NCBI RefSeq assembly: GCF_026210795.1
Contig: NC_089455.1
Coordinates: forward strand, 2,728,001-2,792,000
DNA: 64,000 nucleotides
From: Rhizophagus irregularis
Taxonomy: Eukaryota > Glomeromycota > Glomeromycetes > Glomerales > Glomeraceae
Reading direction: 5' to 3'
The stretch's first letter is position 1; each line of letters starts with the position of its first letter. A model generated the notes under the pieces. It was not told where the DNA came from and ran no database searches. It saw only the letters and a program-made list of their open reading frames with translations. Made by a program: the position numbers and the translations under genes. Positions 1 through 12,318 of the stretch are shown here, in pieces.

Positions 1-116
1 ATGTACATTATGAACCAAATTTTATATGAATAAATTTTTATGGTCTAAAATATATAATTGCAAGAAGTACTGTATATATTTATTTATAAATTTTAACGAA
101 TGAATGCAAAGAATAA

Positions 117-189
117 GCCCGGCTAGCTCAATCGGTAGAGCGTGAGACTCTTAATCTCAAGGTTGTGGGTTCGACCCCCACGTTGGGCG
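117..189 (+). tRNA. tRNA-Lys (anticodon CTT)
   Basis: The sequence folds as a complete cloverleaf. The 7-bp acceptor stem pairs 117-123 with 182-188 and the discriminator is G189. The D-arm carries AGCTCAATCGGTAGAGC and the anticodon stem is TGAGA/TCTCA around the loop CTCTTAA, so the anticodon is CTT at 150-152 (lysine). The T-arm holds GGTTCGACCCC, which also serves as the B box. No intron is present and CCA is not encoded. A T-run at 218-228 is a plausible RNA polymerase III terminator. Confidence 0.95.
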
Positions 190-2490
190 CATAAATCTTC
201 CAATTAAAAATATAAAATTTTTTTTTTTGAACGGTCCGTACTCTACGACCGTACTGCATTATATTTTTTGCGAAATTAATCGTACAGTACTGTACAGTGC
301 TTTAATAATATCAAATTAACCTTAATAGGCCCTTTTTACTGGTCAAATTTTTTCGCCCATTATTTCGTACAGTTGATATTCGTCACGTGATCTTAATATC
401 ACATGATTTTATATTTATATATTGTAGTCGCGTACTGCAAAATTAATTTTCTGATTAACTATAGATTCATTTATGAATTAAATTTCGGTGAATTTTGAAG
501 AATGTCGAGAACCAGTTTAAGCAATGTTTCCTTTAAATACAATTTCAACAACTTCTGCCAGTATGTTCACTGACCGTGTAAAATAGTATGGCGATTTAAT
601 ATAATAATACGCTTCTGATGCGGCGGTTGTGTTGAAGAAGAATTAGTGGCGTTTTATAAGTCCAGCATCAAAAGTAGTTATAGCTGCCCTAGTAAAGTAA
701 GTACATGTGATACAACCATTAATTTTATCTAATAAATTAAATGGTTTCTTTTTATAACTAATATTCTGTTAAATGAATTTAACAAACGATATAATTTGAA
801 TTAAATCATACTATCAAATTCTTAGAAAATCAAGCAAAGGGCAAATTTATTTATGGATTGGGATATTCCGCATTATAATGACGATTATATTGAAAAAAAA
901 ATCTGTCTGATGTATTAATAGTTCTCGCGTAAGTGGTAGTGTGACTATCACGAAACCTATTATCCTTGATTCAGATTCATGTGAAAATATAATTCAACAA
1001 GTTGAATTTTCAAAAATAGACAGTAGACTGTAGCAGTTTGCGATGATGGTGGAAATCGAATGCTGATACAAAATTTCAAGATTCAACTAATAAAGATTAA
1101 GATGATAAAATAGTAATAAAAGGTTCGGGAAGTGATATAAACTAATAAAAATTGATTATATATTAATATATGCTCTTAATAAATATCTGTGTGATTTGTT
1201 TTTTTTGTTTTTATTATACTCTGTTTATTCTAATGCCCTGATGATAATGTTTCTTTTTACATACGTTATGAACGCGAAAAAGAGTCTGCTGTTACTACCA
1301 TCCGAAATCGGAAGTGCGGTATGAACTGAAAAGAGTACAAGTTAATGATGTCGTTCAGTAAGTTATAATATTTACATTCGTGTTATTAGTGCTTGTTCAA
1401 TAACCATCAGAACTCTGGAAGAAACGAATATAAGGCTTAGGGAAAACAAAACAAGTTATCACACATAACTATATTTAATAATCAGATAATGAGATGATCG
1501 TTAACAACGCTTCCCTGTTGATTCGCTATATGAAATCCTGCCGCAAATCCTTCATTAAAATTCTAAATACTGTACATTCATAAATATAGATTTTGATCCT
1601 ATTGCTTTGATTAATAAAGTTTTGAAAACTAATCAGTAATCACTTATCATATAACATCTAGTATTGTATTAATCATAAATCATAATAATAAATAATAACA
1701 ATTATAATAATAATACCATATATCATGAGCCATAGTACCCTGAATATTTTGCAAAAATTGGGGGTTTGATCCTATACCCCAAGTACTAAATAAAACTTAA
1801 AAATTCCATTTTTGCAAATATCTTACGATCTACTAGTCCAATTTGAGTGATCTTTTTTTTTATTTTGAAAAGCTCAATGAAAACTATTAAACAAAAAAAG
1901 ATGATTTAAATCTGATTACTGAATCACAAGATAAATGTAAAATACCCTTCTGAGTACTATTACTACTATACAATTTTATAAAATTTCTCAAGAGGAATAT
2001 TATATATAGGGGAGTACTATGACTATAATATATGGTAGTAAAATTTATATTTTCATATATTATGTCAATTTTTTAAACATCAAGCGTCTGGACTGCATTC
2101 AATATCTAGTACATTATATCTAGATACCAATTGTTCGTGTATTGGGAAAGAAAAATTTGATTGCTATACATTCCATAATAAAAAATATTTTAAATGCAAG
2201 TGATCAACTGTTTAGATATTATTATTATTATTATTAATAAGATCAAGATCATAAATTATATAATAGTTATGTCTTATAAGTCATTTTCTTAAAAATTATG
2301 TCAAATATACTCTAAATTACATCTAATATACGTCTATGATATGATGTAACTTAATGTTATGTTATGTCATTAAGTTTGCACTCTTAATATCTACTGAATT
2401 GCATGATTTGCATAAATAAATTTTTTTTTGGATCATTTATCAGTTCTTTTTTTAACTATTAAATTTTTTTTATTTCCAAATTAGCTTGAA
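190..2490. other. AT-rich spacer without a supported gene
   Basis: No open reading frame with recognisable content is visible. A short frame from about 853 (MDWDIPHYNDDYIEKK, then a stop) looks like an eroded coding scrap. No inverted-repeat-bounded element was found by eye. The pol III T-run terminator of the tRNA lies at its left end. Confidence 0.6.
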
Positions 2491-2721
2491 ATGGCCCATT
2501 ATTTTCATAGAAATATTTTATTAACTCGTTTTATTACCCATCAAGTTATGTTCTCTCAACCACAAAAATTTGCAATAAGAAATTCAAATCCTGTTCTATT
2601 TCAATTATCACTTTCAAAATTTTACACAAACTCTATTTCTTCTTCGTCTTCTCCTCAAAATGATTCTAATTCCTCCTTCTATCTAAATAAATTTGCAAAA
2701 GCCACTGCAAAACAGCTTCCG
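2491..2721 (+). pseudogene. Exon 1 of a P-loop NTPase-like gene, presequence-like N-terminus
   Basis: The 77 codons start at ATG 2491 and end in phase 0 before a GTATAAG donor at 2722. The peptide is rich in Arg, Lys, Ser, His and Phe and has no acidic residue in its first 50 positions (start MAHYFHRNILLTRF), which looks like a mitochondrial targeting sequence. The matching exon 2 begins at 40244, also in phase 0. Joining the two gives QLP-TVIIGKLVVV with a membrane segment immediately after, and no stop. Without the intervening 37-kb segment the intron would be 68 nt (2722-2775 plus 40230-40243), a normal length for this window. I infer that both pieces are one gene, broken by transposition. 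It is called a pseudogene because exon 3 is also interrupted and the P-loop is altered (see 40244-41270). Confidence 0.72.
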
Positions 2722-2789
2722 GTATAAGATTTTTATTGTTTGTTATGCATTATTTATTTTAAGTTTTCAACATATTAGTGTTTGGAATC

Positions 2790-2870
2790 ATGTAACAGTT
2801 ATTCGAATAACTCGAGTATATTCGAGTATTCGAATAAGCATAGTGGTTATTCGAGTATTCATTTAGCCAG
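2790..2870. repeat. Subterminal ATTCGAAT/ATTCGAGTAT cluster, left end
   Basis: Short palindrome-like motifs ATTCGAATAA, CGAGTATATTCGAGTATT and TTATTCGAGTATTC are packed just inside the left TIR. The mirror cluster sits at 40142-40207 inside the right TIR. Such clusters near hAT ends commonly act as transposase binding sites. Confidence 0.55.
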
Positions 2871-2929
2871 ATATACTTTGCTGAAATCTCTGATTTTTTA
2901 AAATATTTTTACAATATTTTTACAATATT

Positions 2930-3235
2930 ATAATTATATATATTTAATAAATAAATAATATGAAATTGAGACTCATAAGAATATATTTTAAATATATAAA
3001 TATATATTAACAATATTAATACAATATATTTGTTATATTTGAAATAATATATTTAATATATAAATACTTAATATTAAATATATAAATACTATATAATTAA
3101 TATATTATATATATATATTTAGGATATAGTATTTGTATATTCAATATATATATATAATATATTTAACATATATTAAATATATAGTATATATATATTTAAT
3201 GTTTAGTATATATATGTTTAAAATATATTTATTAA
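2930..3235. repeat. AT-rich tandem unit interrupted by the LINE
   Basis: A stretch containing AAATTGAGACTCATAAGAAT and ATATTAACAATATTAATACA recurs at 14262-14400 and, more diverged, at about 14455-14540. The LINE at 3253-14237 lies between the copies, so it entered a pre-existing AT-rich tandem array. Confidence 0.6.
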
Positions 3236-4029
3236 TATATTATATATATATATTTTTTTTTTTGCAAGGTAGTGCAATTTGTGAGTTTATTAATTATATA
3301 AAAGACAGAAAGTTCTGTTACATGTATAATTAATTTGTTTAAAACTCCAAACCGGTCCCCCATCCATAAGATTGCTCCCGTGCCCTACCATCACCTTATG
3401 AAATTCACCTATATCCTCCCATAAGTAGCTATCAGATTATATAGGATCATCATCATCATATGGCTTTAATAAATGCTTTCACTACCCTCTAAACAAAAAA
3501 GAAGAACTATATTTGTATTTATATAATTTGAGATTGTTATATGCCTTCCAAATTACCCTTTTTATTTCCATTTTTAATAAATTGATTTATATATTGTCTT
3601 GTTTTTTCTAAAGAACTGACCACTGTTCACACATTTGAAAATTTTTCTTCCCTTCAGGTCATATGTACCATCTTACTTCTTGGGTTGGGTTGGAATTCTT
3701 TCATATACGATACGTTGTTGTGCTGATATTTTTTTCCTTAAATCTTGCTTTTTAATTCCTTTTCAGTACGTTCCCAATCTGCAACTATGCTCACAACGTG
3801 GTTGCCAAATAACCTTATAAAATTCAGTAATAAACATTTCTAAAAAAAGGGAAGCAATTGTTAGTGTAGCTTTTTCTGATTTGACTACACCTCAGCTTAT
3901 ATATCTTCTTTTGAAAAAGATTCCTTAACATTAGATGTACAAATAGGATAGGCAACTCTTGGTTAAAACCTGTTGTATGAACAAAGAAATTTCTATTCCA
4001 TAGATGTAGTTGTTGTATATCCTCTTGAT

Positions 4030-6248
4030 TTAGTTGAATATATTCTTTTTTGAGAGAAAGTCTTTAAGCATTTGTTCGCATTTGTTTATAGTATTGTTGG
4101 CCATTATTAACCATTTATCTCTGAGTTGCTGTGAATAAATTATATGATCATCATCTTCATTTTCTACAAGACATAACCTGCACTTTACATCTCCATATAA
4201 ATCATATCTTCTTTCTTTCATAATTTCCAAAGTTGGTAATGATTGTTTGTGAAACTTCAAGTGTTTGCTGAAATTGTTATTTACTGTGTTGCATAGCTAA
4301 ATCCCGCGTTTTTTTAAATATTGCCCAAGTAACTTTCTCTTCTATCATGCGAGTTGTATCTTGAAAATTGTTCTGCGCTGCATGATTAAAGCTGACATGA
4401 TGCCTCTAAGTGCAGTACTACATAAATTATCTATAAATTTCCTGATGTGTCGTCAACCCTCTTACCATCCCAGTATAAATCATATTTTAAGTCTTTCGTT
4501 GTGAATCATTAATTGCGATGCACGTTGATTTTCCTGTCATTCTTAGCCACTCTTGTCGCTTCTTCATTATTCTGTTCCCGATGACCTTTAACTTTTATTA
4601 GCTTTATCTCCAAATGTTTGCTGTCAATTAGATTAATTATACTACTAATTATGCTGTAATTGTTGCTTTTACACCATATTCGAATTTTGTTTTTTCCATT
4701 TGTTAAATTTATTCTTGTGTGGTTGATGCTATCTATCGCGCTGAGAATCTGTAAAGATATTCGCTCGTCCCGTTTGTAAAACCAATATACTGATAAAATA
4801 GCCCCAACTCTGCACGCGTAGATAAGCCGCTCTGTAATTGAGCTGCTGCATTCCAATATTACCTCGTTTTTATCATTTATTATTACCCACCATTGGCCAT
4901 ATGTTTTGTAAAGTCGTTTAAATTTGTATTAAAGCGATCTGTTAGCGAGCCATCTGTATATATGTCAATTATATTAGATGGATTGAATATTGATCTTAAT
5001 TGGTGCGAGCAAGTATATGTCCCGTCTTCTTATTTGATTTATCCTGTGTTTCAGATGAGGGCCGTATCATAATCCTGAATTTGTATACGGTCGGATATCT
5101 GTTCGAAATACATTGTCTCCCTGGCACTTTCTAGTCTCTATAATATCTTTAATAACTTTGGTATCGAGTTATTTTGGCAACTAAAGATTCTGTTAATGCA
5201 AGCAGTCCCGAATATCCTGTTGAAGTGGCAGTTATAGCTTTCTTTGTTGACTTCTTATCATTTAGTCTACAGCCACTACAACGTTGAATGACTTTTTGCA
5301 TCATACCGCATATCACATTTCTGGTTATTACTATTCCATGGCCCGTGTTGTATTGTAAACTTCACTATCTTATGTTTTTTAATAATTTGTCACATGCTAG
5401 TGTGCCATCCTGGTGTGTGTACACGGAAACTCCTTTTCCTACTGTCTTTAGACGGCATTTTCTTTGTCATCTTAAAAGCTTGCATAATTAATTAGGGCTT
5501 ACGCTGTCAATTTCTGCTCTTTCTGAATTTGATTTGGGGCTCATGTTGTCTTGCGATGAGGTCTTTTAGTTGGGTCGACTGTTGTATGAGGTCTGATAGC
5601 GTAGTGAGCCAGCCTTGGTCTACCTCTTGCTTGTCTCTTGTTAATGTCGCAAATTTGTTGCCATGTAATCGTGTTTGATGCGTTGTGGTTTAGTAACTGT
5701 AGCGCCCCATGTATTGAGAGGGCTGCTGCTTTCCTTATAATAAATTCTTTGTCCTTTTTTTGCAACTCTGACGCCTGTTGGTATACGAAATTCCTCACGT
5801 CGTAGGCCGATTATTGGTATATTCCATTCTTCACTTTCCGCTAACGGGTGAATTTTGAAAAGATAGTCGTGTGCTTTCCTTTATTACGTTGTACGTAGAT
5901 TGTTCACATCTTGTTGGGAGGCAGTAACGTCAAGGGGTCAGTCGTTAATATGCGTGATGTAATGTTTAGCGTTAGTTGCGCTTTTTTAGTCTCATTTTGA
6001 GCATATCTCTGCTTCGATTGAGAGTTTAGAGCTACTAAAAATTCTGTTATTTGCACGGCTGTTTGATTTCTCCAAAGGTTTTTCAGATTCCTTGTGCGGG
6101 AGTAGAGGATGTTGTTATGACAGTTAATTGGAAGTCGCGTTTTGTCTTGACTACTTTCATAATTGGTTTATAGATTTCTTCGTATTTCTTGTCTTCCCAA
6201 ATGGTAGTCTTCAGCCTGTATTCGAGTCTTGGGAGCAGCACCGTGTTG
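4030..6248 (-). pseudogene. LINE C-terminal half with RNase H-like region and zinc-knuckle end
   Basis: The sequence continues the LINE downstream of the hAT insert. INTVLLPRLEYRLKTTIWED occupies about 6187-6248, a thumb-like segment lies at 5541-5798, and an RNase H-like domain at 4509-4990. In that domain IYTDGSL is followed by a shifted frame that ends in KLIKVKGHREQNNEEATRVA. The last frame, 4030-4260, ends with CRLCLVENEDDDHI, the C..C..H-type knuckle usual at LINE C-termini. Several stops and shifts interrupt it. Sequence from 3264 to 4030 is the presumed 3' UTR. Confidence 0.75.
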
Positions 6249-6275
6249 ATGATATATATACTTGCCACCCATTTA

Positions 6276-6371
6276 AAATCCCCTCCCCTCCCATCCCATA
6301 TCCCATCCCATCCCAAATCCCAATCCCAAATCCCATCCCATCCCAAATCCCAAATCCCATCCCAAATCCCA
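6276..6371 (+). repeat. CCCATCCC/CCCAAATCCC array (left arm of the hAT)
   Basis: Some 15 C-triplets separated by 1-4 nt (CCCATCCCATCCCAAATCCC and similar) give a G-triplet array on the minus strand. The inverted partner is at 11037-11190. Both frames through the array give open but meaningless reading frames. Confidence 0.85.
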
Positions 6372-6840
6372 TTTACTTGTGTAACATTGTTCCAATTGGC
6401 CAATCGTCACGTGACGTTACACAAACTTCCAAAAAGGGAAATTTTGCTTCCCGCAAAAAAATGAGAAAATTTGGTTTCACAAGTATTCCAAAAAAGGAAA
6501 TTTATGCGCCGATCACATAATTCTGGCCGGCATTCCAGAAATTTTACCACTAATTCCGGTCAGAATTTAGTTTAAATTCTTATCCTACATACCCCCGATT
6601 TTTAAGAGATTTACCGATCAGATTTTAATGGATTTTAATGAAATTTATATCATTGGATTCGTCTCGATGCAAGGAATTCAATGGCAATGAAATTATATTC
6701 CCAACATTAATATTGACTAAGTTATTATAAAAAATGTATTTTATAATATATTATTAAAAATAACATGTTATAAAGCAATGGATTACTTTTTATATAAAAA
6801 GTTTTTATTCAGTTTATTATTTTATTATTTTTATTACAAT

Positions 6841-9352
6841 TTAACTTTGAATTAACTCAAACTTATCTATTAATTCATCAACATCAAAACTTAGATCTCC
6901 ATGATGCATTATACTTTCCTCATCACCTTTATTATTACCTATATCATCATCTTTATCATCTAATATACTTGTTGATAAATTAATAAAATTTGAGACTTCT
7001 AATTCATAATTATTTACATCTTCTAAATTTACTGTTTCTTCAATTTCATTGATATCATCAAAAACCAAATCAATTTCAAGATTATTATTATCACTGTCAT
7101 CAAATAAATCAACTCCATTATTTATTGATGATACAATCTGATTTAGTGTTTCATCAAGCTCTTCTGAAGTTATTTCATCATCTAAAAACTTTAATTCTGA
7201 TTTTGCATTCATTAAAAGATATGAATGTACTTGTGCCATAGCCTGAAACTCATCAATATTTATTCTATAAAAAATAAGATATTAAATAAAAATAACTAAA
7301 ATTAATATACATATAGTTTAACTGAATTTACTTACTTAGTACACCGTTTACTAAGATACCATCCTAAGATAGAGAAAACTCTTTCACAATCTGCATTGTG
7401 AGGCATAATTCCATGCATTTTTAATGCAAGTTTTCTAATAGGATCTTCTCCTTTTTTAAGTTCTACTGAAGTCCACCAATTTATAGGATTACTAATACCT
7501 TCTGTATATGGATCATCAAAAGGATCTTCTCTATCTCAATATAAATTAAGTTGTGTAAGCAAAAGATTGGAGCTATCTTTCCCACCACCAAATTGGTCTT
7601 TCCAAATATTAATAGCCTCCCTAGATATTTTTTTAAAAATCTTTTGCTGAAAGCAAGATGCTAAAAATTTATATTATAAATCTATTAGATAAAAAATTTT
7701 GAATTATTAAATTGTATTTTTAATTTTTTATCTCGATATTTTGGATGGAGTAAAAATGCTACCATATAAGTATTAATATCAAATTCCTTCCATCTTTTAT
7801 TAAAAATAGCAATACACTTCTTCTTAAAATCAATATTTTGAAAAGAGGGAATTTCTGATATTGCTTGTGCCATTTTAAGTAATTCAAAAAAACAGTCAGC
7901 TAATGTAGTTGTATTAAATTCAAGAGCTTTTATTGCACTTTTTGCAGGTTTTAAAATCAGTTTTAATTGTTCTACATTATACCAAAACTGCCTATCTTGA
8001 ATAATAGCTTTAGTTTTAATGGCATTAATAAAAATATCAGGTTGCTCACTAAAAATCTTTATATTAAAAAGAGTATATTAATATTATATGTAATAATATA
8101 TAAAATAAATAAAATAATTTTAAAAAAATACCAACCAATTTAATATTATTTTCTAAGCATAAAATTGAATCACAGACATCCCATGCTGTGCTCCAACGAG
8201 TTTTAACTGAAGACTTCAAACTTCCTTTAGAAAAAGAATTTCTAATTTTATTACGCAATGCATCTCCAGCTCAGTGTGTACCATGAAAAAATGAAATAAC
8301 TTTTTGGCATTTTTGAAGTATTTCTTTTGCCCAATCAATAGAAATTATATCTTTAGTTATTAAATTAATATGGTGAGCTATACATCTGATAGCCATTATA
8401 TGTGGATATTTATTCATTACTTTTCTTTTAGCTGATTGCATTGCAGCCTCTGCATCTGTAACAATTGCTATAAATTTAGAGTTGCCTACATTTTCAATAA
8501 CTTTAAGCATTTTTTCTTCATTAAATTCAGCTGTATGACGTTGAGATGAAAAATCATTAATTGAATATATATATTGACGTCGTGTAGGAGTTATTATTAC
8601 AAATGCATAAATACTTTGTCCAAGTGGACTAGTCCATGAATCAACTCCTAATATTAAAAAGGAATATTTAGTATTTTTTTTTTAAAAAAAAATTCTTATG
8701 AAATATATAATAATAAAATTAAAAATTCTAACCTAAAGTTAAATTTTTTGATTGACGCAATTCTTCTTCAATTTTTAATATTACATTTACTGATTCTGCA
8801 TTTAAATAAGTAGTTGATAAGGTTGTTCGTTTTGGTAATTTGTATTCAAAACATAAACTTTTTACAAAATCTTGAAAAAAAGGAGAATCTACAACTGAAA
8901 AGGGTATTCCACAACATATGAAAAAACGAACTAAAGATTTATCAGCTCTTGTAAAATCAATATTCCCACTATTATCTGTTTTATTAATTTTACTAATAGA
9001 TTGTTCAGAAACTTCTTCATTTGAAATCATACGTAAATATTCTATTTTAATATTGTGTGGAACTTTGGAACATCTTAAAGCTAAATGTGATTTCATTTCG
9101 TTTGGCTTTCCACGTTTCCATGATTGTTTACAAAATTTACATACTGCTCCTTTATGTGTATCATTTGGAATATCTACAATATCAAAGTAATCCCATACTT
9201 TGTCCCTTCTTTTACCTGATTTTTTTTGAATTAAATTTAAAGTTTCATTTTCAATATCATCTAAAATTGTACTTGTGTCATCTAATATATTTGAATAATC
9301 CAAATTATCATTCAAAGTAGTATCTGTATCAGTTAAAATATTGCTTTCAGTG
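6841..9352 (-). pseudogene. hAT transposase with BED zinc finger
   Basis: An N-terminal BED finger reads WDYFDIVDIP...CKFCKQSW...MKSHLALRC (C-x2-C...H-x4-C, about 9215-9060). Exon 1 ends at about 8734 and joins in phase to GVDSWTSPLGQSIYAFVIIT (first catalytic Asp). FIAIVTDAEAAMQSA follows (second Asp), then the KTRWSTAWD block. The C-terminal hATC dimerisation region is NPINWWTSVELKKGED with ALKMHGIMPHNADCERVFS. An acidic tail ends at 6841. Introns lie at about 8660-8733, 8050-8130 and 7265-7340. At least two in-frame TGA stops (minus strand, at 8271-8273 and 7536-7538) inactivate it; the first would be CGA (Arg) with a single C-to-T change. The start is unclear: no ATG precedes the BED region in frame, and the frame opens near 9352. 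Confidence 0.85.
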
Positions 9353-9479
9353 TTTTATTATTAAATAAAATATTAATTTTTAATATTTGTATTAAATATA
9401 AAAATAATACTAGTACACAAATACAAATATAAAGTAAATATACCATTATGATTAAAAGTAACAATTTATTTAATTGAAA

Positions 9480-10450
9480 TTTGGGTTTTCTTTTTTTTAT
9501 TTTTTTTAAAAAAAGAGTTGGGGTAGTTCACATTTTTGGTTAACTATATATATTTGTTTTAATCATATTAGATGATAAGAAAGTGGCTTAGTATTTAGTT
9601 AAATCAAATTACATTACTAATTTTTTTGGGCTTAGCTAATTTTTAATTTTTTGCTAAACATTTAATAAAAAAGGCAAAAAAGGCTCAATTTTTTTTAGCC
9701 AAGCAAATTATACCAATATAACAATGTTCAATGATTTAGCATTTGAGTTTTTTACATTAATTTTTATGCTTAGCTTTTAATAAAAAGAATTGATCTTTAA
9801 ACTAAATTATACTAATTTTTTTGATTAAATTACATTAATTTTTGGGCTTAGCTAATTTTAATTTTTTCTAAAAATTTAATAAAAAAGCCTCAGTATTTTT
9901 AAGCCAAGTAAATTATACCAATAATTTAACATTATTTTTTAAGCCAAATTACATTGATTTTTGTGTTTAGCTTTTAATAAAAAAGAATTGATCTTTAAGC
10001 CAAATCATGCATGCTAATTTTTTTGGCTTAGCATTTAATTAAATCAATTACATTAATTTTTGGGCTTAGCTAGTTTTTAATTTTTTCTAAACATTTAATA
10101 AAGAAAATGCTGTTAAGCAAATTATATTACCAATGGCTTAGTATTTAGTTTTTTAAGCCAAATTACACTAATTTTGTATTTAGCTTTTAATAGAAAGACT
10201 TGATCCTAAATCATGCAAATTTTTTGGTTTAGCATTTAATTAAATTAAATTACATTAATTTTTTGGGCTGCTAAGTTAAGCATTTAATAAAAAACGGCTT
10301 GATTTTTTTAACGCAAATTACATCAGTGATTTAGCATATAGTCTTTTAAGCCAAATTACACTAACTTTTGTGCTTAGTATTTAACAAAAGAAACTTGTTC
10401 TTTAAAAATAATACTAATTTTTTGTGCTTGGCATTTAATAAAAAAAAGTT
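9480..10450. repeat. Degenerate GGCTTAGC/TTTAATAAAA repeat inside the hAT
   Basis: A loose array of roughly 60-120-bp units holds TTTTTGGGCTTAGC, AGCCAAATTACA and TTTAATAAAAAA. It sits between the transposase start and the right arm of the hAT element. No coding content is seen. Confidence 0.6.
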
Positions 10451-11036
10451 TGATTATTTATTTCTAATATATAATTTGATGGATTATTATTATATGATAT
10501 TGCATAAATATTTAATAAAATAATATTTACAACCCAAAAATTAAATTAATCTAAAAAAAAAGTATCATCATCAAAATTATTAATTCAAATAAAATAATTA
10601 ATATATTACTAACTGCTAATATGCTACTTTTAAATAATATATATTACAAAATACATTTTTTATAATAATTCAGTCAATATTAATTTTAAAAATACAATTT
10701 TACTACCATTGAATTCCTTGCATCAAGACGAATCCAACGATATGAATTTCATTAAAATCTGATCTTAAAAAATGGGGTATGTAGGATAAGGATTTAAACC
10801 CTTGTAATTTGTAATTCTGGCCGGAGTTAAAATATAAACTTCGTAAATCTATTCGGATCTTAATTTTGCTCATATTCTGGTAATGGCTGCAATGCTGGCC
10901 AGAATTATATGATCGGCGTAAAAATTTCCTTTTTGGGAATACTTGTGAAACCAAAATCTCCCAATTTTTGCGGAAAGCAAAATTTCCTTTTTTGGAAATT
11001 TGTGTAACGTCACATGATAATTGACCAATGAGATTA

Positions 11037-11190
11037 TTTGGGATAAGGGATGGGATATGGGATATGGGATATGGGTGGGATTGGGATTTGGGATTGGGAT
11101 GGGATTTTGGCAAATGGGAGGGGGGATTTTGGCAAATGGGATGGGATATGGGATGGGATGGGATAGGGGATTCTCCCATCCCATTTAATA
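11037..11190 (+). repeat. GGGATGGGATAT array (right arm of the hAT)
   Basis: The array has many G-triplets spaced by AT, ATAT, ATTT or T (GGGATATGGGATATGGGTGG and similar). It is the inverted partner of 6276-6371. The spacing fits intramolecular G-quadruplex formation on the plus strand here and on the minus strand at the other arm. Confidence 0.85.
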
Positions 11191-11213
11191 TGGGTGGCAA
11201 GTATAATGATATA

Positions 11214-12318
11214 TATTGCTTGCATGTGAGTTAAATGTTTGCGTCTGATGGCTCCTAACACTGTCGAAATTTCCTTTTTCACTATTCCTTCTGTATGCTT
11301 GTCACCTTTGTCCGCCTTAAACCATACTCCTAGTATTCGTATTGGGACTGAACCTTTGTTGGCTGTTACTTTATCTCTATTTTTCCCTATCTCGATAAAC
11401 CTTTCCTCTTCATTATTATCTTCCGGATTAACAACTATAATTTCGGATTTTTCTCCATTTATCTTAATGTCATTAATATCAAAAAACTCATCAGCAATTA
11501 ACGTTATTTTTCTTGCTTCATTTTTACTTTTAGCAATCCATTGTGTATCATCTGCGTATGCTGATGCGGCGGTTCGTATTCTTACATTCCGTTTCTCATT
11601 ACAAATTGTGTTATACGGCCATTTCAGCTCAATAGAGTAACCTAATGATTTGTCCTCCTGTATTCTGTGGAGTAAAGGGTCATAAAAAATCCTCCATATT
11701 AGGGGCGATATCACCCTCCTCGATCGATACCATCACGCGCAGTGAAAGCATCCGTTAAGCCATAAGCTGTAATAATTCTTATCTTTCGATCCTTATATAT
11801 GTTTATGATAAAATTGATGATAGTAGTTGGGATTTTAATTCTTTAGGGCTTTTTGTAGGGAAACATCCCAACGCTATCGAAAGCGCCTTTGCCATATCTT
11901 GAGATACAATCCATACTGTTTTGTTTTCTTCGCAGGCGTCTTCCAAGATACTATTTATCATTGTGAGTGGAGTTGATGTCGATTCCTCAGGTAGGCCTGC
12001 GTAATTTGGTCCTTTCAAGATTTCATGCCTACTGAGTATACTTCCGAGGCGTTTTGTGATGATTTTTACCGCGCATTTACGTAGATATTCAATCAAAAGG
12101 ATCGGACGCGTTCTCGCTAGGTTATAATCCCAATCGTATGTCTTGGGGATCGGATAAAGTTGGGATATTTTCCACTTTATTGGTATGTTCTGTAGGTAGT
12201 AACACAAGCCCGTGTATTGCCTAAATAATTTATTAACTTCAATACCCGCTTTTTTTATTAGTTTGTAACTTATGTTTGATATACCCGACGCTGAACTGTC
12301 ATTCATGGTGTTGAGCAT
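11214..12318 (-). pseudogene. LINE reverse transcriptase, fingers/palm part
   Basis: Two frames cover the RT. 12318-11803 holds ASGISNISYKLIKKAG, then KWKISQLYPIPKTYDW and ARTRPILLIEYLRK (RT motifs 1 and 2), and EDACEENKTVWIVSQDMAKA (motif A region, SQDMAKA with the catalytic Asp). 11714-11214 starts with ISPLIWRIFYDPLLHRI (after motif B) and carries the catalytic AYADDTQW of motif C. A frameshift or deletion lies between them near 11715-11800. The frame then runs through LTHMQAIYII and stops abruptly at the hAT insertion (TSD 11206-11213). The continuation NTVLLPRLEYRLK lies beyond the insert at about 6190-6248. Confidence 0.85.

Larger units (their letters stand above)
6257..11205 (-). mobile_element. 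hAT element with long TIRs and G/C-triplet arrays, inserted in the LINE
   Basis: The ends are TATACTTGCCACCCAT (6257-6272) and its exact reverse complement (11190-11205). The identical 8-bp duplication ATGATATA lies at 6249-6256 and 11206-11213. Removing the element and one duplication rejoins the LINE frame as MQAIYII-NTVLLPRL without a shift. The inverted similarity extends inward for about 500 bp (6257-6750 against 10650-11205), including tandem CCCATCCC/GGGATGGG triplet arrays. It encodes a BED-finger hAT transposase on the minus strand. Confidence 0.88.

Noticed and set aside
3133-3333. 66-codon Tyr/Ile-rich frame
   Set aside because: Low-complexity TATA repeat crossing the LINE 3' border.
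6128-6520. Open frames through the C-triplet array, and likewise 10703-11234
   Set aside because: They exist on several frames and both strands only because CCCATCCC repeats lack stops.
11037-11190. Telomeric repeat or former chromosome end
   Set aside because: The units are GGGAT(AT) and irregular, have an inverted partner at 6276-6371, and lie within a TIR-bounded hAT.
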